Assembly (NCBI GenBank): GCA_027490145.1
Contig: JAIXYQ010000010.1
Span: 62,001-126,000 of the forward strand
Origin: Planctomycetaceae bacterium
GTDB lineage: Bacteria; Planctomycetota; Phycisphaerae; Phycisphaerales; SM1A02
DNA length: 64,000 bases
Direction: 5' to 3'
Part shown: one piece after another, positions 7,996 through 16,775 of the stretch
Position numbering within the stretch: position 1 is the stretch's first letter
Layout: every line of letters begins with the position of its first letter
The notes under the pieces: generated by a model
What the model was told of the DNA's origin: nothing
Database searches by the model: none
Seen by the model: only the letters and a program-made list of their open reading frames with translations
Position numbers and translations under genes: made by a program

Positions 7996-10900
7996 GGCGA
8001 TCTTCGCTGCATCGGTTGCCGTGCACGGTGACCGTGTGGCGATCGATGTGCCGGCAGGTCGCCACCGCGAAGCGGACCGTGTCACCTACGCGCAACTCGA
8101 CGATCGTGCGTGCAGGGTGGCCGCAGCGATCGATGCGGCGGCTGACAGCACGCGGGCGGAGGGCGGGGCCCGGCAGCAGGTGGTGATCGTGGTCCTGCCG
8201 CGCGACGGCGTGGAGGTCTACGCCGCGCAACTGGGCATCCTGCGCGGCGGCCGCGCGTGGTGTTGCCTGGACCCCATCCATCCCGATGCGCACCTGGCGG
8301 CGGTCATCGCCGACGTCTCGCCGGTCGCCATCATCAGCGACGAACACCATCGTGCCAGGGTGCAGGCGCTGTCGGGCGCGATTCCGGTGCTCGACGTTGG
8401 TGCGATCCCGGCCCCCGGGCGTGAGGTCGCATCCGTGACGATGAAGCCCGAGGACTTGGCGTATGTGATCTCGACCAGCGGGACGACCGGCGCGCCGAAG
8501 GGCGTGATGGTCCGTCACGCCTCGATCGCCGCCTTGGTCGAGGCCGATCGGGCGCGGTTCGGCCTTGGTCCCGGGGACCGCGTGGCGCAATGCTCGAGCA
8601 ATGCCTACGACAGCTCGATCGAGGAGACCTGGATGGCGCTCGCCGTCGGCGCCACGCTCGTCCCTGTCGATGACGACGTCGTGCGGTCCGGTCCCGACCT
8701 GCCGTCGTGGCTTCGTGCGCACCGCATCACGGCGTTCTGTCCTCCACCCACGCTGCTGCGCGCGATGGGGGTGGCCGATCCGGCACGGGAGTTGCCGGCG
8801 CTGCGTCTGGTCTACGTCGGGGGCGAGCCGCTGCCGCAGGACCTGAGCGACCTGTGGAGCGCCGCGCTCCGCCTCGAAAACGGGTACGGGCCGACCGAGT
8901 GCACCGTGACCTGCACGCGTGGCCGCATGCAGCCTGGCGTGCCGGTGCACCTTGGCGATGCGGTGCCCGGCAGCCGCGCGATCATCGTGCGGGATGACGG
9001 CAGCGAGACGAACGACGGCGAGGAGGGCGAACTCTGGATGGCCGGCCTGTGCGTCGCCGACGGCTACCTGGGGCAGCCGGGCCTGACGGCGCAACGATTC
9101 GCGGTCGATCCGCGCCACGGCCGCGTGTACCGCACCGGAGACCTGGTGCGTCGTTCGGGTGGATCGATCGAATATCTCGGTCGCATCGATGCCCAGGTGA
9201 AGGTTCGGGGGCACCGCGTCGAGCTCGGCGCCGTCGAGGCGTGCCTGGCGGGTGCACACGGCGTGCGCGAGGCGGCGTGCGCGCTGGTCGGCGAGGGCAG
9301 CGGTGCGCGGCTCGGTGCGGTCGTGGTCGGCGAGACCGTGGACCTGGAGTCGGTGCTCGCCCACGCCAGGAACCATCTGCCACCGGCGATGGTGCCCGCG
9401 TTCCTGCACGAAGCGGCCTCGTTGCCCCGGATGCTGAGCGGCAAGATCGATCGACGCGCGGTCGCCGGCATGCTTGCGCAGGGACCCATCGACACCGGGC
9501 ACTGGGATGATCAGGCCCGGGATCCGTCGCGGTCGATCGTGGAGCGCGTCGCGGCCTGCGCGGCGGCAGCGGTCGCTGCGCGTGACCTGCCCGGTGCATC
9601 GATGCACTTCTTCGAGGATCTGGGTGGGGATTCCCTGCGCGCCGTGGACCTGGTGCTCCGGATCCGGCGCTCCATCGGCCTCGAGGCCACGGTGCGCATG
9701 GTGTACGACGAGCCGACGATCGGAGGCCTGGCACGGCGCGTGCAAGGTGCCGCCGCAGCCGTGCGGGTCGAGGCACGGGCCGTCGTTGCCGTGCCGATGC
9801 ACCGCAGGTTCACGGCCTGGTGCGTGCAGGCGGGATCGCTCGCACTGGGTGCCGTCGTTGCCGGCACCGTGGGTTCATGGATCGTCTTCCGCGGCGGTCC
9901 GACGGTCGTCGATTCGATCGGCCTCGTCGGCGCCGCCGTGTTGGCGCCGGTGGTCTGGGGGGTGGCGCGCCTCGCGTGGTTCCCCGCATCGATCGCATGC
10001 ACCGCGATCCTGAAGCGCGCGCTCATCGGGCGCTACCGCCCGGGATGGGTGCCTGTCTGGAGCAGTCGCCATCTGCGCGAGTGGATGGTCGAACAGGTCG
10101 GCAGCACGATTCCATGGTCGATCGCCGAGGGCACCGCGCTGACCTCGTGGGGATTGCGTCGACTTGGCGCGCGCGTCGGTCGTCGTGTGCATGTGCACCG
10201 AGGCGTCAACGTGCTCCGGGGCGGTTGGGATCTGCTGGAGCTCGGCGATGGGGTGACCCTGTGCCAGGATGCCGCGATCGTGGTGTCGCGGATCGATCGT
10301 GGGGGCATCGAGCATGGTCCGGTCCGGATCGGCGACGAAGCGACCGTCGGTGTCCGTGCCACCGTGGAGCCCGGGGTCTCGATCGGTGCCGGAGCGGTGC
10401 TCGCGCCGTTGACGACCGTACGAGCCGGTGCAACGGTTCCTGCGGGTGTGCGCTGGGACGGCGTTCCGGGCGCTGCGGCCGGGATGGCTGCGGTGCGCCC
10501 CGGGGAGGCACACGATGACCTGGGCACGATCCGTCACGCTGCGCTGTCCCTGGCGGTGCGACTGTTCGCGCAGGCCATCACCGGCGCGATCCTGGCGCTC
10601 GCGTGCGCCGGCGTGGATCGTGCGCTCGGTGGCCATCTTGCAACCTGGCTCTCCGCACCGACGGAATCGTGGTCGCTCGTGGCGGCAGCCTGCGGTGCGG
10701 CCGTGCTGGCCGTTCCAGCGTGGCTGCTGACGGCGGCGCTGGCCTTGCGTTGCACCGGAGCGATCACGCCGGGTATCCACGCGATGCACGGCCTGACGGC
10801 CATGCGGATCTGGTGGCGCACGGGCCTGGTCGAGTCGGCGGGACGCTGGATCAGCGGCACGCTGTTCTGGCCGATGTGGCTGCGCCTGTCGGGCATGCGG

Positions 10901-11899
10901 ATCGGGCGTGACACCGAAGTGAGTTCGATCATCGATGTCCTGCCGGAGTCCGTCACGATCGGGCAGGGGTGCTTCTTCGCCGACGGGATCTACTTCGCGA
11001 GTCCGGAGTGGTCGCGCGGGCTCGTCACGGTGGCGCGGACGAGCCTGGGTGACGGGACCTTCGTCGGCAACCACGCCGTCGTGCCGGCAGGCGTCGCGTA
11101 TCCGGATCGCCTGTTCATCGGCGTGTCGACGGTCGCTCCCGCCGCATCGCTCGACGGCGAAGGTTGGTTCGGCGTGCCGCCGATGCGACTGCCCCGCCGC
11201 GAGGTCGTGTCGGTCGATCGGCGTCTCACGCATGAACCGGGTGCGCTGCAGCGCATCAATCGTTGGGCTTGGGAATCCGCGCGCTGCCTCGCCGTGGTGC
11301 CCGCCGTCCTCGGCGGCGCCATCTGGCTCAATGTGGCGGCCCGCGGTCAGGCCGACGTGGCGGCGATGGCCGTGTGGGGCTCGCTGGCGGCCTGTGCCGC
11401 ATGGGCCTGGCTCGTCGGCTTCGGGATCGTTGCCAAGTGGATCCTGCTCGGTCGCGTGCAGCCGGGGCAACACGGACTGTGGAGCTGTTGGTGCAGCCGA
11501 TGGGATTACCTCTACGTGCTGTGGTGGTTCAGTGCACGCGTGGCGTTGATGCGCGTGGAGGGCACGCCGATCCTGACGTGGACCCTCCGCGCCGTGGGCA
11601 CCAGCGTCGGGCGCGACGTGATGCTCGGGCCGGGTGCGACGCAGATCGTCGATCCGGACATGCTCTCCTATGGGGATCGTTCGGCCGTCGCGTGCCACCC
11701 GCAGGCGCACACGTTCGAGGATCGTGTCCTGAAGATCGATCGCGTGCGGATCGAGGATGACGCGAGTGCCGGCGAGAACGCCGTGACCTTCTACGGATCC
11801 GTGATCGAGCGGGGCGGACGGCTGGAGCCCGGCAGCGTGCTCATGAAGGGTGGCGTGGTCGCTGCCGGCTCGACGGTGTGCGGTGCACCGGTGGGCTGA
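7982..11899 (+). CDS. Poly-lysine-synthetase-like NRPS: A-T-6TM-three beta-helix domains
   Basis: A 1305-aa membrane-bound synthetase. Residues 1-530 are an adenylation domain with STSGTTGAPKG (about 163-173), YDSSIEETW, GYGPTE (about 301-306), YRTGDLV, GRIDAQVKVRGHRVELG and the A10 lysine in SGKIDR. A carrier domain has its phosphopantetheine serine near 550 in LGGDSL. The rest has six hydrophobic helices (near 615-640, 648-670, 855-880, 897-925, 1095-1115, 1120-1150) alternating with three left-handed beta-helix segments. This order and length match epsilon-poly-L-lysine synthetase (about 1300 aa, A-T-6TM-C1C2C3). By hand alignment the specificity positions include D235, E239, G301 and K517 (GrsA numbering), which suits a basic amino acid. 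There is no condensation domain of the usual HHxxxDG type and no thioesterase. It overlaps the SET gene by 14 bp. Confidence 0.85.
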   Translation: MQTLEAIFAASVAVHGDRVAIDVPAGRHREADRVTYAQLDDRACRVAAAIDAAADSTRAEGGARQQVVIVVLPRDGVEVYAAQLGILRGGRAWCCLDPIHPDAHLAAVIADVSPVAIISDEHHRARVQALSGAIPVLDVGAIPAPGREVASVTMKPEDLAYVISTSGTTGAPKGVMVRHASIAALVEADRARFGLGPGDRVAQCSSNAYDSSIEETWMALAVGATLVPVDDDVVRSGPDLPSWLRAHRITAFCPPPTLLRAMGVADPARELPALRLVYVGGEPLPQDLSDLWSAALRLENGYGPTECTVTCTRGRMQPGVPVHLGDAVPGSRAIIVRDDGSETNDGEEGELWMAGLCVADGYLGQPGLTAQRFAVDPRHGRVYRTGDLVRRSGGSIEYLGRIDAQVKVRGHRVELGAVEACLAGAHGVREAACALVGEGSGARLGAVVVGETVDLESVLAHARNHLPPAMVPAFLHEAASLPRMLSGKIDRRAVAGMLAQGPIDTGHWDDQARDPSRSIVERVAACAAAAVAARDLPGASMHFFEDLGGDSLRAVDLVLRIRRSIGLEATVRMVYDEPTIGGLARRVQGAAAAVRVEARAVVAVPMHRRFTAWCVQAGSLALGAVVAGTVGSWIVFRGGPTVVDSIGLVGAAVLAPVVWGVARLAWFPASIACTAILKRALIGRYRPGWVPVWSSRHLREWMVEQVGSTIPWSIAEGTALTSWGLRRLGARVGRRVHVHRGVNVLRGGWDLLELGDGVTLCQDAAIVVSRIDRGGIEHGPVRIGDEATVGVRATVEPGVSIGAGAVLAPLTTVRAGATVPAGVRWDGVPGAAAGMAAVRPGEAHDDLGTIRHAALSLAVRLFAQAITGAILALACAGVDRALGGHLATWLSAPTESWSLVAAACGAAVLAVPAWLLTAALALRCTGAITPGIHAMHGLTAMRIWWRTGLVESAGRWISGTLFWPMWLRLSGMRIGRDTEVSSIIDVLPESVTIGQGCFFADGIYFASPEWSRGLVTVARTSLGDGTFVGNHAVVPAGVAYPDRLFIGVSTVAPAASLDGEGWFGVPPMRLPRREVVSVDRRLTHEPGALQRINRWAWESARCLAVVPAVLGGAIWLNVAARGQADVAAMAVWGSLAACAAWAWLVGFGIVAKWILLGRVQPGQHGLWSCWCSRWDYLYVLWWFSARVALMRVEGTPILTWTLRAVGTSVGRDVMLGPGATQIVDPDMLSYGDRSAVACHPQAHTFEDRVLKIDRVRIEDDASAGENAVTFYGSVIERGGRLEPGSVLMKGGVVAAGSTVCGAPVG

Positions 11900-11936
11900 G
11901 CCCCGTGCAGGCAACGATCGGCCCGGCCCAAAGGAA

Positions 11937-11963
11937 AAGGCCTCCGCGCGAGGCGGAGGCCTT
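11937..11963. terminator. Hairpin between convergent genes
   Basis: A perfect 10-bp stem AAGGCCTCCG/CGGAGGCCTT with a 7-nt loop lies between the convergent synthetase and protease genes. On the minus strand it is followed by TTCCTTTGGG, on the plus strand by no T-tract, so it best serves the protease transcript but could end both. Confidence 0.65.
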
Positions 11964-11989
11964 GGGACTGATGCACCGGACCGGACGAC

Positions 11990-14284
11990 TTAAGGGCAGT
12001 TGCCCCACGCGCCGAGCATGATGCCCAGGTCGCTGCCGTCGGTCAGGCCGTCGTCATCGAGGTCGCCCGCGGCCGTGCCCCAGGCTCCCAGCAGGGTGCC
12101 CAGGTCGCCGCCGCCCACGACGCCGTCGCCGTCGAGATCGGCTGGGCAGAGCGGCACTTCGACGCACGAGTACACCAGCTGGCCGGTGCCACTGGCCGCG
12201 ATCGGCGAACCGACGCGGATGTAGTAGACCGAGCCGGCGTTGGCCTGCCAGGTCACCTGCGAGCCGCTGCCCGCACAGCCGGTGGTGTTGTCATCGCAGC
12301 CGACCGGAACCGACGCTGCGGTGGGGCAGGTGAAGCCCTGGTACACCGCAACGCGCGTGTCGAAGTTGGCGCCGCAGGTGGACACCGTCGCCGTGCCCGT
12401 GCACTGGGCGAAGATGCGGTACCAGATGTCACGCTGCATGCTCGTGCCTGCGCCGTCGTTGCAGCTGGCCGGGATGGTGCCGGTCGTGCTGTCGGTGGCG
12501 CCGACGGTCGAGAAGGCAACCGAGCCGGTGATGTCGATCGCCGCCGCGCACTCGTCATTGGCCGGGGTCGGCGGGGCCGAGGTCGACACCGTCAGGCTGT
12601 AGTCGTTGCGGGTGTCGCTTCCCAGGAACACGCGGAGGAACAGGGTGTTCGATCCGCTGGTGTTCGTGTAGTTGATGGAGGCGTTGTTCGCGTTCGCGAC
12701 GTCGCTGGCGATCGCCGTGCCGCCGCAGGCCGAGAAGAGCTCGAGATCGATGTCGCCGTTGGCATGCGTGTACGACGCGCTGATCGAAACGACCGTTCCG
12801 GGAGCGCTCGAGAGCTGGTACCAGTCCTCGTCAAGGCGCTTCACGACGAGGCCGCTGTAGGTGCCGTTGGCGAGCACGCGCGGGGCGGCGCAGGAATCGT
12901 TCGGCTCCTGGGCATCGTCGGTGCCGGCCGCCAGCGGCGTGGCGAATCCTCCGCTGCTGATGGCCACGTCGAGCCGGCCGTAGCCGTCGTCGGCGCCGGG
13001 GTTCGTGCACGAACTCCCGCCGCAGGTCAGGACCCCGTACATGCGTCGATCGCTGTTGCGGTAGATCGCGCTGCCCGACGAGCCGCCTTCGGTCACGCCG
13101 GTGGAGGTGACGCCGTACTGCGTCGCGCTGTTCCAAGACACGCTCGACCAGTTCGTCTGCGGGCTCCCGCAGGGGAAGGACGCCGCGTTCTTCGTGCCGA
13201 ACGAGATGCGCTGGTAGCTGCCGTCCGGATGGTGCACGCAGGTGGACGCGGTGTTCGTGGGCACGTTCGCGTTCGTCCAGCCGACCCAGAAGACGTTGGC
13301 CGGAAGCGTGGGGCGGATCATGAGCAGCGTGCAGTCGCTGGCTGCCTGCGTGACGACGAGATCGCTGCCGCTGATGCTGGTTCCCGCAGCCGCCGTGGCT
13401 GAGGAGGCACAGGTGTTGCGCCGGTAGAAGAAGTTGAACTGGCAGCTGTTGGCGACCGACTGCGTGGAGATGCAGTGATTGGCGGTCATGACATACGGGG
13501 TCTCATCGACCGCGGTCGTCGCCGTGAGCTGGCCCGAGCAGAGCGACCCGGTGAAGATCAGTCGCACCGTGCCGTTGGATTCGCCGGCCCAGGTGGGGAA
13601 GCAGATCGGGTCGAGGTGGCAGGTGCCGACCGCAAGCCCGCCTTCGCCCAACTCGTTGAGCTTCCAGATCTGGCGATAGCCGTGGTAGTACTCGGCATCG
13701 CTGAACGGCAGGGCCCGGGGCTTCATGCCCGTCGGGACGAACCACTCCAGGAGCACTTCGTTGGTCGGAAGCGCCAGGCTCCAGGCCTCGCCCGTGCCGA
13801 ACTCGCCCTTGCCTTCGATCGGCCCGATCACCGAGTCGGCCCAGCCGGGCGCGGACATGCGGACCTGCTGGCCTGCAGGCACATTGAGTCCCTTCAGGTG
13901 CAGACGCGCCGTGGTGGCATTGGGCGATGCAATCACCGCACGCCACAGTCGGCCGCCTTCGACGTCGACCCATTCGCCGTCCTCGATGGTGAGCCCCGTG
14001 GTCGTGGCAACGGCGAAGCGCAGCGGGTTGGGGCCGTTGCCGTTGCCGAGGATCTCGTCCTCGGCCAGGAAGAACTCGTTGTCCTGAGGCGGGAGCACGT
14101 GCGTGGGTGCCGGGATGAACTCCATGCCGAAGAGCTGGCTGAGCGTCGGCGTGGATTCCTGGGCCGGCTGCTGGGCGCCGATTGCGGGATGGCCATCGAC
14201 GCCATCATCTGCAGCGAGCACGGACGGAGCGCCGAACACGCAGGCGACGAGGGTGATGGCAGCGGGCACGGTCAGGCGTGGCAT
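11990..14284 (-). CDS. Secreted trypsin-like serine protease with dockerin-like tail
   Basis: A 764-aa exported protease. Residues 1-24 form a signal peptide. The peptidase domain has H270 (TANHC), D317 (SDCTLLMI) and S403 (GGSSGS), and resembles the lysyl endopeptidase branch of S1 peptidases, which are rich in disulfides as here. After about residue 440 come two modules: a pre-peptidase C-terminal-like domain with EPNDSC and DEDWYQL, and a Cys-rich beta-sandwich ending SCVEVPLC. The last 55 residues are two EF-hand/dockerin-like repeats (DLDGDGVVGGGDLGTLLGAWG and DLDDDGLTDGSDLGIMLGAWG). The start ATG at 14284 has CGGAGA upstream; the longer open frame upstream is antisense to cutC. The tail probably anchors or assembles the protein outside the cell. 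Confidence 0.9.
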   Translation of the reverse strand: MPRLTVPAAITLVACVFGAPSVLAADDGVDGHPAIGAQQPAQESTPTLSQLFGMEFIPAPTHVLPPQDNEFFLAEDEILGNGNGPNPLRFAVATTTGLTIEDGEWVDVEGGRLWRAVIASPNATTARLHLKGLNVPAGQQVRMSAPGWADSVIGPIEGKGEFGTGEAWSLALPTNEVLLEWFVPTGMKPRALPFSDAEYYHGYRQIWKLNELGEGGLAVGTCHLDPICFPTWAGESNGTVRLIFTGSLCSGQLTATTAVDETPYVMTANHCISTQSVANSCQFNFFYRRNTCASSATAAAGTSISGSDLVVTQAASDCTLLMIRPTLPANVFWVGWTNANVPTNTASTCVHHPDGSYQRISFGTKNAASFPCGSPQTNWSSVSWNSATQYGVTSTGVTEGGSSGSAIYRNSDRRMYGVLTCGGSSCTNPGADDGYGRLDVAISSGGFATPLAAGTDDAQEPNDSCAAPRVLANGTYSGLVVKRLDEDWYQLSSAPGTVVSISASYTHANGDIDLELFSACGGTAIASDVANANNASINYTNTSGSNTLFLRVFLGSDTRNDYSLTVSTSAPPTPANDECAAAIDITGSVAFSTVGATDSTTGTIPASCNDGAGTSMQRDIWYRIFAQCTGTATVSTCGANFDTRVAVYQGFTCPTAASVPVGCDDNTTGCAGSGSQVTWQANAGSVYYIRVGSPIAASGTGQLVYSCVEVPLCPADLDGDGVVGGGDLGTLLGAWGTAAGDLDDDGLTDGSDLGIMLGAWGNCP

Positions 14285-14361
14285 GACGGGCAGTCTCCGT
14301 GGGGTGTTCTTCGGATCATGACGCAACAGCCCAGTCGACTGGACGACCGGGCACGAAGTGA

Positions 14362-14389
14362 ACAGTAGCCCCATAATGGGCGCTGCCAA
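14362..14389 (-). promoter_or_regulatory. Sigma70-like promoter of the protease gene
   Basis: On the minus strand TTGGCA (14389-14384) and TACTGT (14367-14362) are separated by 16 nt. The spacer contains the palindrome CCCATtATGGG (14370-14380), a possible operator. The leader to the ATG is about 70 nt. Confidence 0.5.
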
Positions 14390-14481
14390 GTCGGAAGTGG
14401 TCGATCCTCGGAACTTGGCCTGTGGGTCGGTGCACAGTCGCCCAGGCCGATCGACCGTGGCCCCATCAGAAGGAGTCCCCC

Positions 14482-15237
14482 ATGCGCCCCGCCCTAGAAG
14501 TCCCGATCGAGAACATTGAAGGTGCGATCGCGTCCTTGCCGTTCGCCGATCGGCTGGAAGTCTGCGACGACCTGTCGACCGAGGGTTGGACGCCGGCGCC
14601 GGACCTGGTGCGGGAGGTGCGCGGAGCGATGAATGCTGCCGGGCGACCCGGTGCGCGCGTCGTGGCCATGATCCGGCCGCGGGTGCCGGGAGCGGTCGTG
14701 GCGCCGGTGCTTGCGGCCTTCCTCGCCTCGCCCGCGGTCGTCGATGCGTGCCATCGCGAGATCGAAGCCATGGCGCACGCCGGAGCCCACGATGTGGCGA
14801 TTGGGTTGCTGCGCCCGGATGCATCGATCGACCTCGAGGCCATGGAGCGACTGGCAGGCGCGGCACGGGCGGCTGGGCTGGGCGTGGCCTTCCTGCGCAC
14901 GGTGGACCTCGTCCGTGACCGGGACCGCGCGATGCGTGACCTGGTCGACCTTGGCATGGAGCGCGTGGTGACGGCGGGCGTGTTCGGTTGGGATGCCTCG
15001 GTCGCCACGATCGGGTCGCGGGTGGATCGCATGCAGCGCGATGCGCTGGTCGCAGAGGCCCATGCGGCGGCACGCGGTCTGCGCAGCGTGACGATCGTGC
15101 CGGGTGGCGGCGTGCGGTCGAGCAACGCCAGCGAGTTCATGCGCGTGTCGGTCGACCTGCATTCGAGCTGCCGTGTGCGCGGCGTGCTCGACGCCGATGA
15201 GGGCAACGCGCTGCGCGCCGTGCTGGACGGTCAGTAG
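14482..15237 (+). CDS. cutC: CutC family protein
   Basis: A 251-aa TIM-barrel protein of the CutC family, named for copper homeostasis in E. coli although a direct copper role is disputed. Diagnostic segments are RLEVCDDLSTEGWTPA near residue 30 (CutC 'RxELCxxLxxGGxTPS'), the VVAMIRPR strand, DVAIGLLRPDASID, RVVTAGV, VPGGGVRSSNASEF and the C-terminal VDLHSSCR (family 'ELHASA'). AAGGAG 7-8 nt before the ATG at 14482 fixes the start. It is divergent from the protease and overlaps the convergent methyltransferase-like gene by 7 bp. A CopA-type copper exporter is encoded near 47 kb but not linked to it. Confidence 0.9.
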   Translation: MRPALEVPIENIEGAIASLPFADRLEVCDDLSTEGWTPAPDLVREVRGAMNAAGRPGARVVAMIRPRVPGAVVAPVLAAFLASPAVVDACHREIEAMAHAGAHDVAIGLLRPDASIDLEAMERLAGAARAAGLGVAFLRTVDLVRDRDRAMRDLVDLGMERVVTAGVFGWDASVATIGSRVDRMQRDALVAEAHAAARGLRSVTIVPGGGVRSSNASEFMRVSVDLHSSCRVRGVLDADEGNALRAVLDGQ

Positions 15238-15821
15238 AGATGAAGCAGGACCGGGATCGCGCCGTGGTCATGCGCGAACTCGATGCCCTGGGCCACCAGG
15301 TAGACCAGCGGGACGAGCAGTGCCTCGCGGAGGATGCGGTTGAAGGCGACCGTTCCGACGGTGTGATACGGCTCGGCGTGATAGAGCGATGGGCGGGGGA
15401 TCAGCCGCGGGACCCGTGCCGCGTAGGCGTCGAAGTCTGCGCCGAAGCGATCACGCAGCACACGCTCCTCGATGTGGATGGTGCGCCAGTGGGTCAGGAA
15501 GAAGACCGTGCCGAAGATCGCCGCGAGCGACAGGCTCTCGAAGCTGAGGCCAGCGCCGACGAAGGCAAGCAGCGAGAAGAAGTAGAGCGGGTTGCGACAG
15601 ATCGAGTAGGGGCCGTCGGTCACCAACTCGATCGTCTTGCGGCCGGCGATGTGGGAGCCGCACCAGATGCGGCCCGCCATGGCGACCACGAGAAGGCTGA
15701 ATCCCGCCACGGCAAGCGCCTGGTCCATCCAACCCGGCTCGACCCAGGAGTGACCCGTGACCACCGCGAGCCCGAAGACGGAGCACGACAGGATCTTGGC
15801 GAGCGGCAGTCGGGTACCCAT
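15231..15821 (-). CDS. Isoprenylcysteine carboxyl methyltransferase-like membrane protein
   Basis: A 196-aa integral membrane protein of the ICMT/phospholipid methyltransferase superfamily. It has hydrophobic helices near 8-25, 34-55, 85-110 and 160-180. The SAM-binding C-terminal signature is split as RNPLYFFSLLAFVGAGLSF and HIEERVLRDRFGADFDAYAARVPRLIPRP. Bacterial members methylate diverse lipids or have no known substrate. The start ATG at 15821 has TACCCT 6 nt upstream. It follows the SAM methyltransferase gene by 38 bp on the same strand, so the two methyltransferases may be co-transcribed in addition to this local promoter. Confidence 0.8.
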   Translation of the reverse strand: MGTRLPLAKILSCSVFGLAVVTGHSWVEPGWMDQALAVAGFSLLVVAMAGRIWCGSHIAGRKTIELVTDGPYSICRNPLYFFSLLAFVGAGLSFESLSLAAIFGTVFFLTHWRTIHIEERVLRDRFGADFDAYAARVPRLIPRPSLYHAEPYHTVGTVAFNRILREALLVPLVYLVAQGIEFAHDHGAIPVLLHLY

Positions 15822-15827
15822 CCCCAC

Positions 15828-15833
15828 AGGGTA
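15828..15833 (-). promoter_or_regulatory. -10-like hexamer, leaderless start of the ICMT-like gene
   Basis: TACCCT on the minus strand, 6 nt from the ATG at 15821. Confidence 0.45.
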
Positions 15834-15859
15834 GCGTCGTCCCGGAGCGGGGCGCGGGT

Positions 15860-16681
15860 TCACGCCCGCCGAGCCACCAGCTCGAGCAGGGTCGGGCACA
15901 TGAGCACGCTCGATGGATCACGCTCCGCGGCGGTGAGCTCGGCGAGCGTGGCCTCGAGCCATGCCTGGTCGCCGAAGCCCAGTTCGACCAGCCGCGGTGC
16001 GTAGGTGCGGATGAATCCCGCAGGCCACTGCCAGAGGGGTTCGTGGGGTCGTGCCACGCGCGCGATCGGACGTGCGTGGACCAGTTCGAGGCCGTGGATC
16101 GCGAGCATCGCAGGGAGCCTGCGCGCGATGTTCGCGTCGCCGCCCGCGCGTACAAAACTAGCCATGGCGTGCTGCACGAACTCGGCGATGCGCGGCCCGC
16201 CGCCGAGCAGGCCGTACGTCGGGTAGTGCACGTACTCGTGGATGGCGACGAACCCGCCGGGGCGAAGCGCTTGCCGGACCAGGTCGAGGACGCGTCCCGG
16301 CTCTGGCAGGAACATCAGGAGCCATCGGATCCATGCCGCGTCCATCGTGCCGTGCAGGTCGACGGGCATGCGGGCCTGCAGCACGTCGAACTCGACGATC
16401 GACGCTGCGTCACCGAAACGGGCGCACCGGTCGCGGGCCTGCTGCGAGAAGGCAGGTGAGAGCTCGAGGCCGGTCACGCCGCCGCCCGGCATCACGCGCT
16501 CGGCGAGCGCCTCGGTCACGAGGCCCGGCCCGCAGCCGATGTCGATGACGCTCGCACCGGCGACAGCACCGATCGCGTCCCAGGCACGTGCGGCTTCATC
16601 AAGCCAGAGTTCGTGCTGCACGCGCAGCCGCTCGGCTTCGGGGTCGTGCGTGCCGAGCACGTAGTCGGTGGGCGACGTCAT
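15860..16681 (-). CDS. Class I SAM-dependent methyltransferase
   Basis: A 273-aa Rossmann-fold methyltransferase. SAM motif I is VIDIGCGPG near residue 46, followed by an acidic motif II (GLELS) and motif III/IV at FDVLQARMP and AWIRWLLMFL. The downstream RPGGFVAIHEY block is typical of methyltransferase domain 11/25 proteins. The substrate cannot be inferred; small-molecule or quinone-like substrates are usual for the group. The ATG at 16681 was chosen over an upstream extension because TACCGT lies 7 nt upstream and the upstream residues look non-coding. It lies just downstream of the PhoX-like gene but is separated from it by a hairpin terminator. Confidence 0.85.
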   Translation of the reverse strand: MTSPTDYVLGTHDPEAERLRVQHELWLDEAARAWDAIGAVAGASVIDIGCGPGLVTEALAERVMPGGGVTGLELSPAFSQQARDRCARFGDAASIVEFDVLQARMPVDLHGTMDAAWIRWLLMFLPEPGRVLDLVRQALRPGGFVAIHEYVHYPTYGLLGGGPRIAEFVQHAMASFVRAGGDANIARRLPAMLAIHGLELVHARPIARVARPHEPLWQWPAGFIRTYAPRLVELGFGDQAWLEATLAELTAAERDPSSVLMCPTLLELVARRA

Positions 16682-16688
16682 GGCGGGA

Positions 16689-16694
16689 ACGGTA
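16689..16694 (-). promoter_or_regulatory. -10-like hexamer, leaderless start of the methyltransferase
   Basis: TACCGT on the minus strand, 7 nt from the ATG at 16681. Confidence 0.45.
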
Positions 16695-16711
16695 GCGGGC
16701 CCCAATGGAAA

Positions 16712-16739
16712 GCGCCCCGCCGAACGGCTCGGGGGGCGC
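16712..16739 (-). terminator. Hairpin terminator after the PhoX-like gene
   Basis: Outer stem GCGCCCC/GGGGCGC with a possible inner stem; on the minus strand it is followed by TTTCCATTGGG. The tail closely matches that of the hairpin after the DCNGNG-repeat gene at 52 kb. Confidence 0.6.
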
Positions 16740-16775
16740 AACTGCCTAGTTCCGTGATGGTCTCGCGGACCGTGC

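Noticed and set aside
7982..9760. Ordinary non-ribosomal peptide synthetase or acyl-CoA ligase
   Set aside because: There is a carrier serine (against a simple ligase), but no HHxxxDG condensation domain or thioesterase. The membrane/beta-helix C-terminal half matches the Pls architecture instead.
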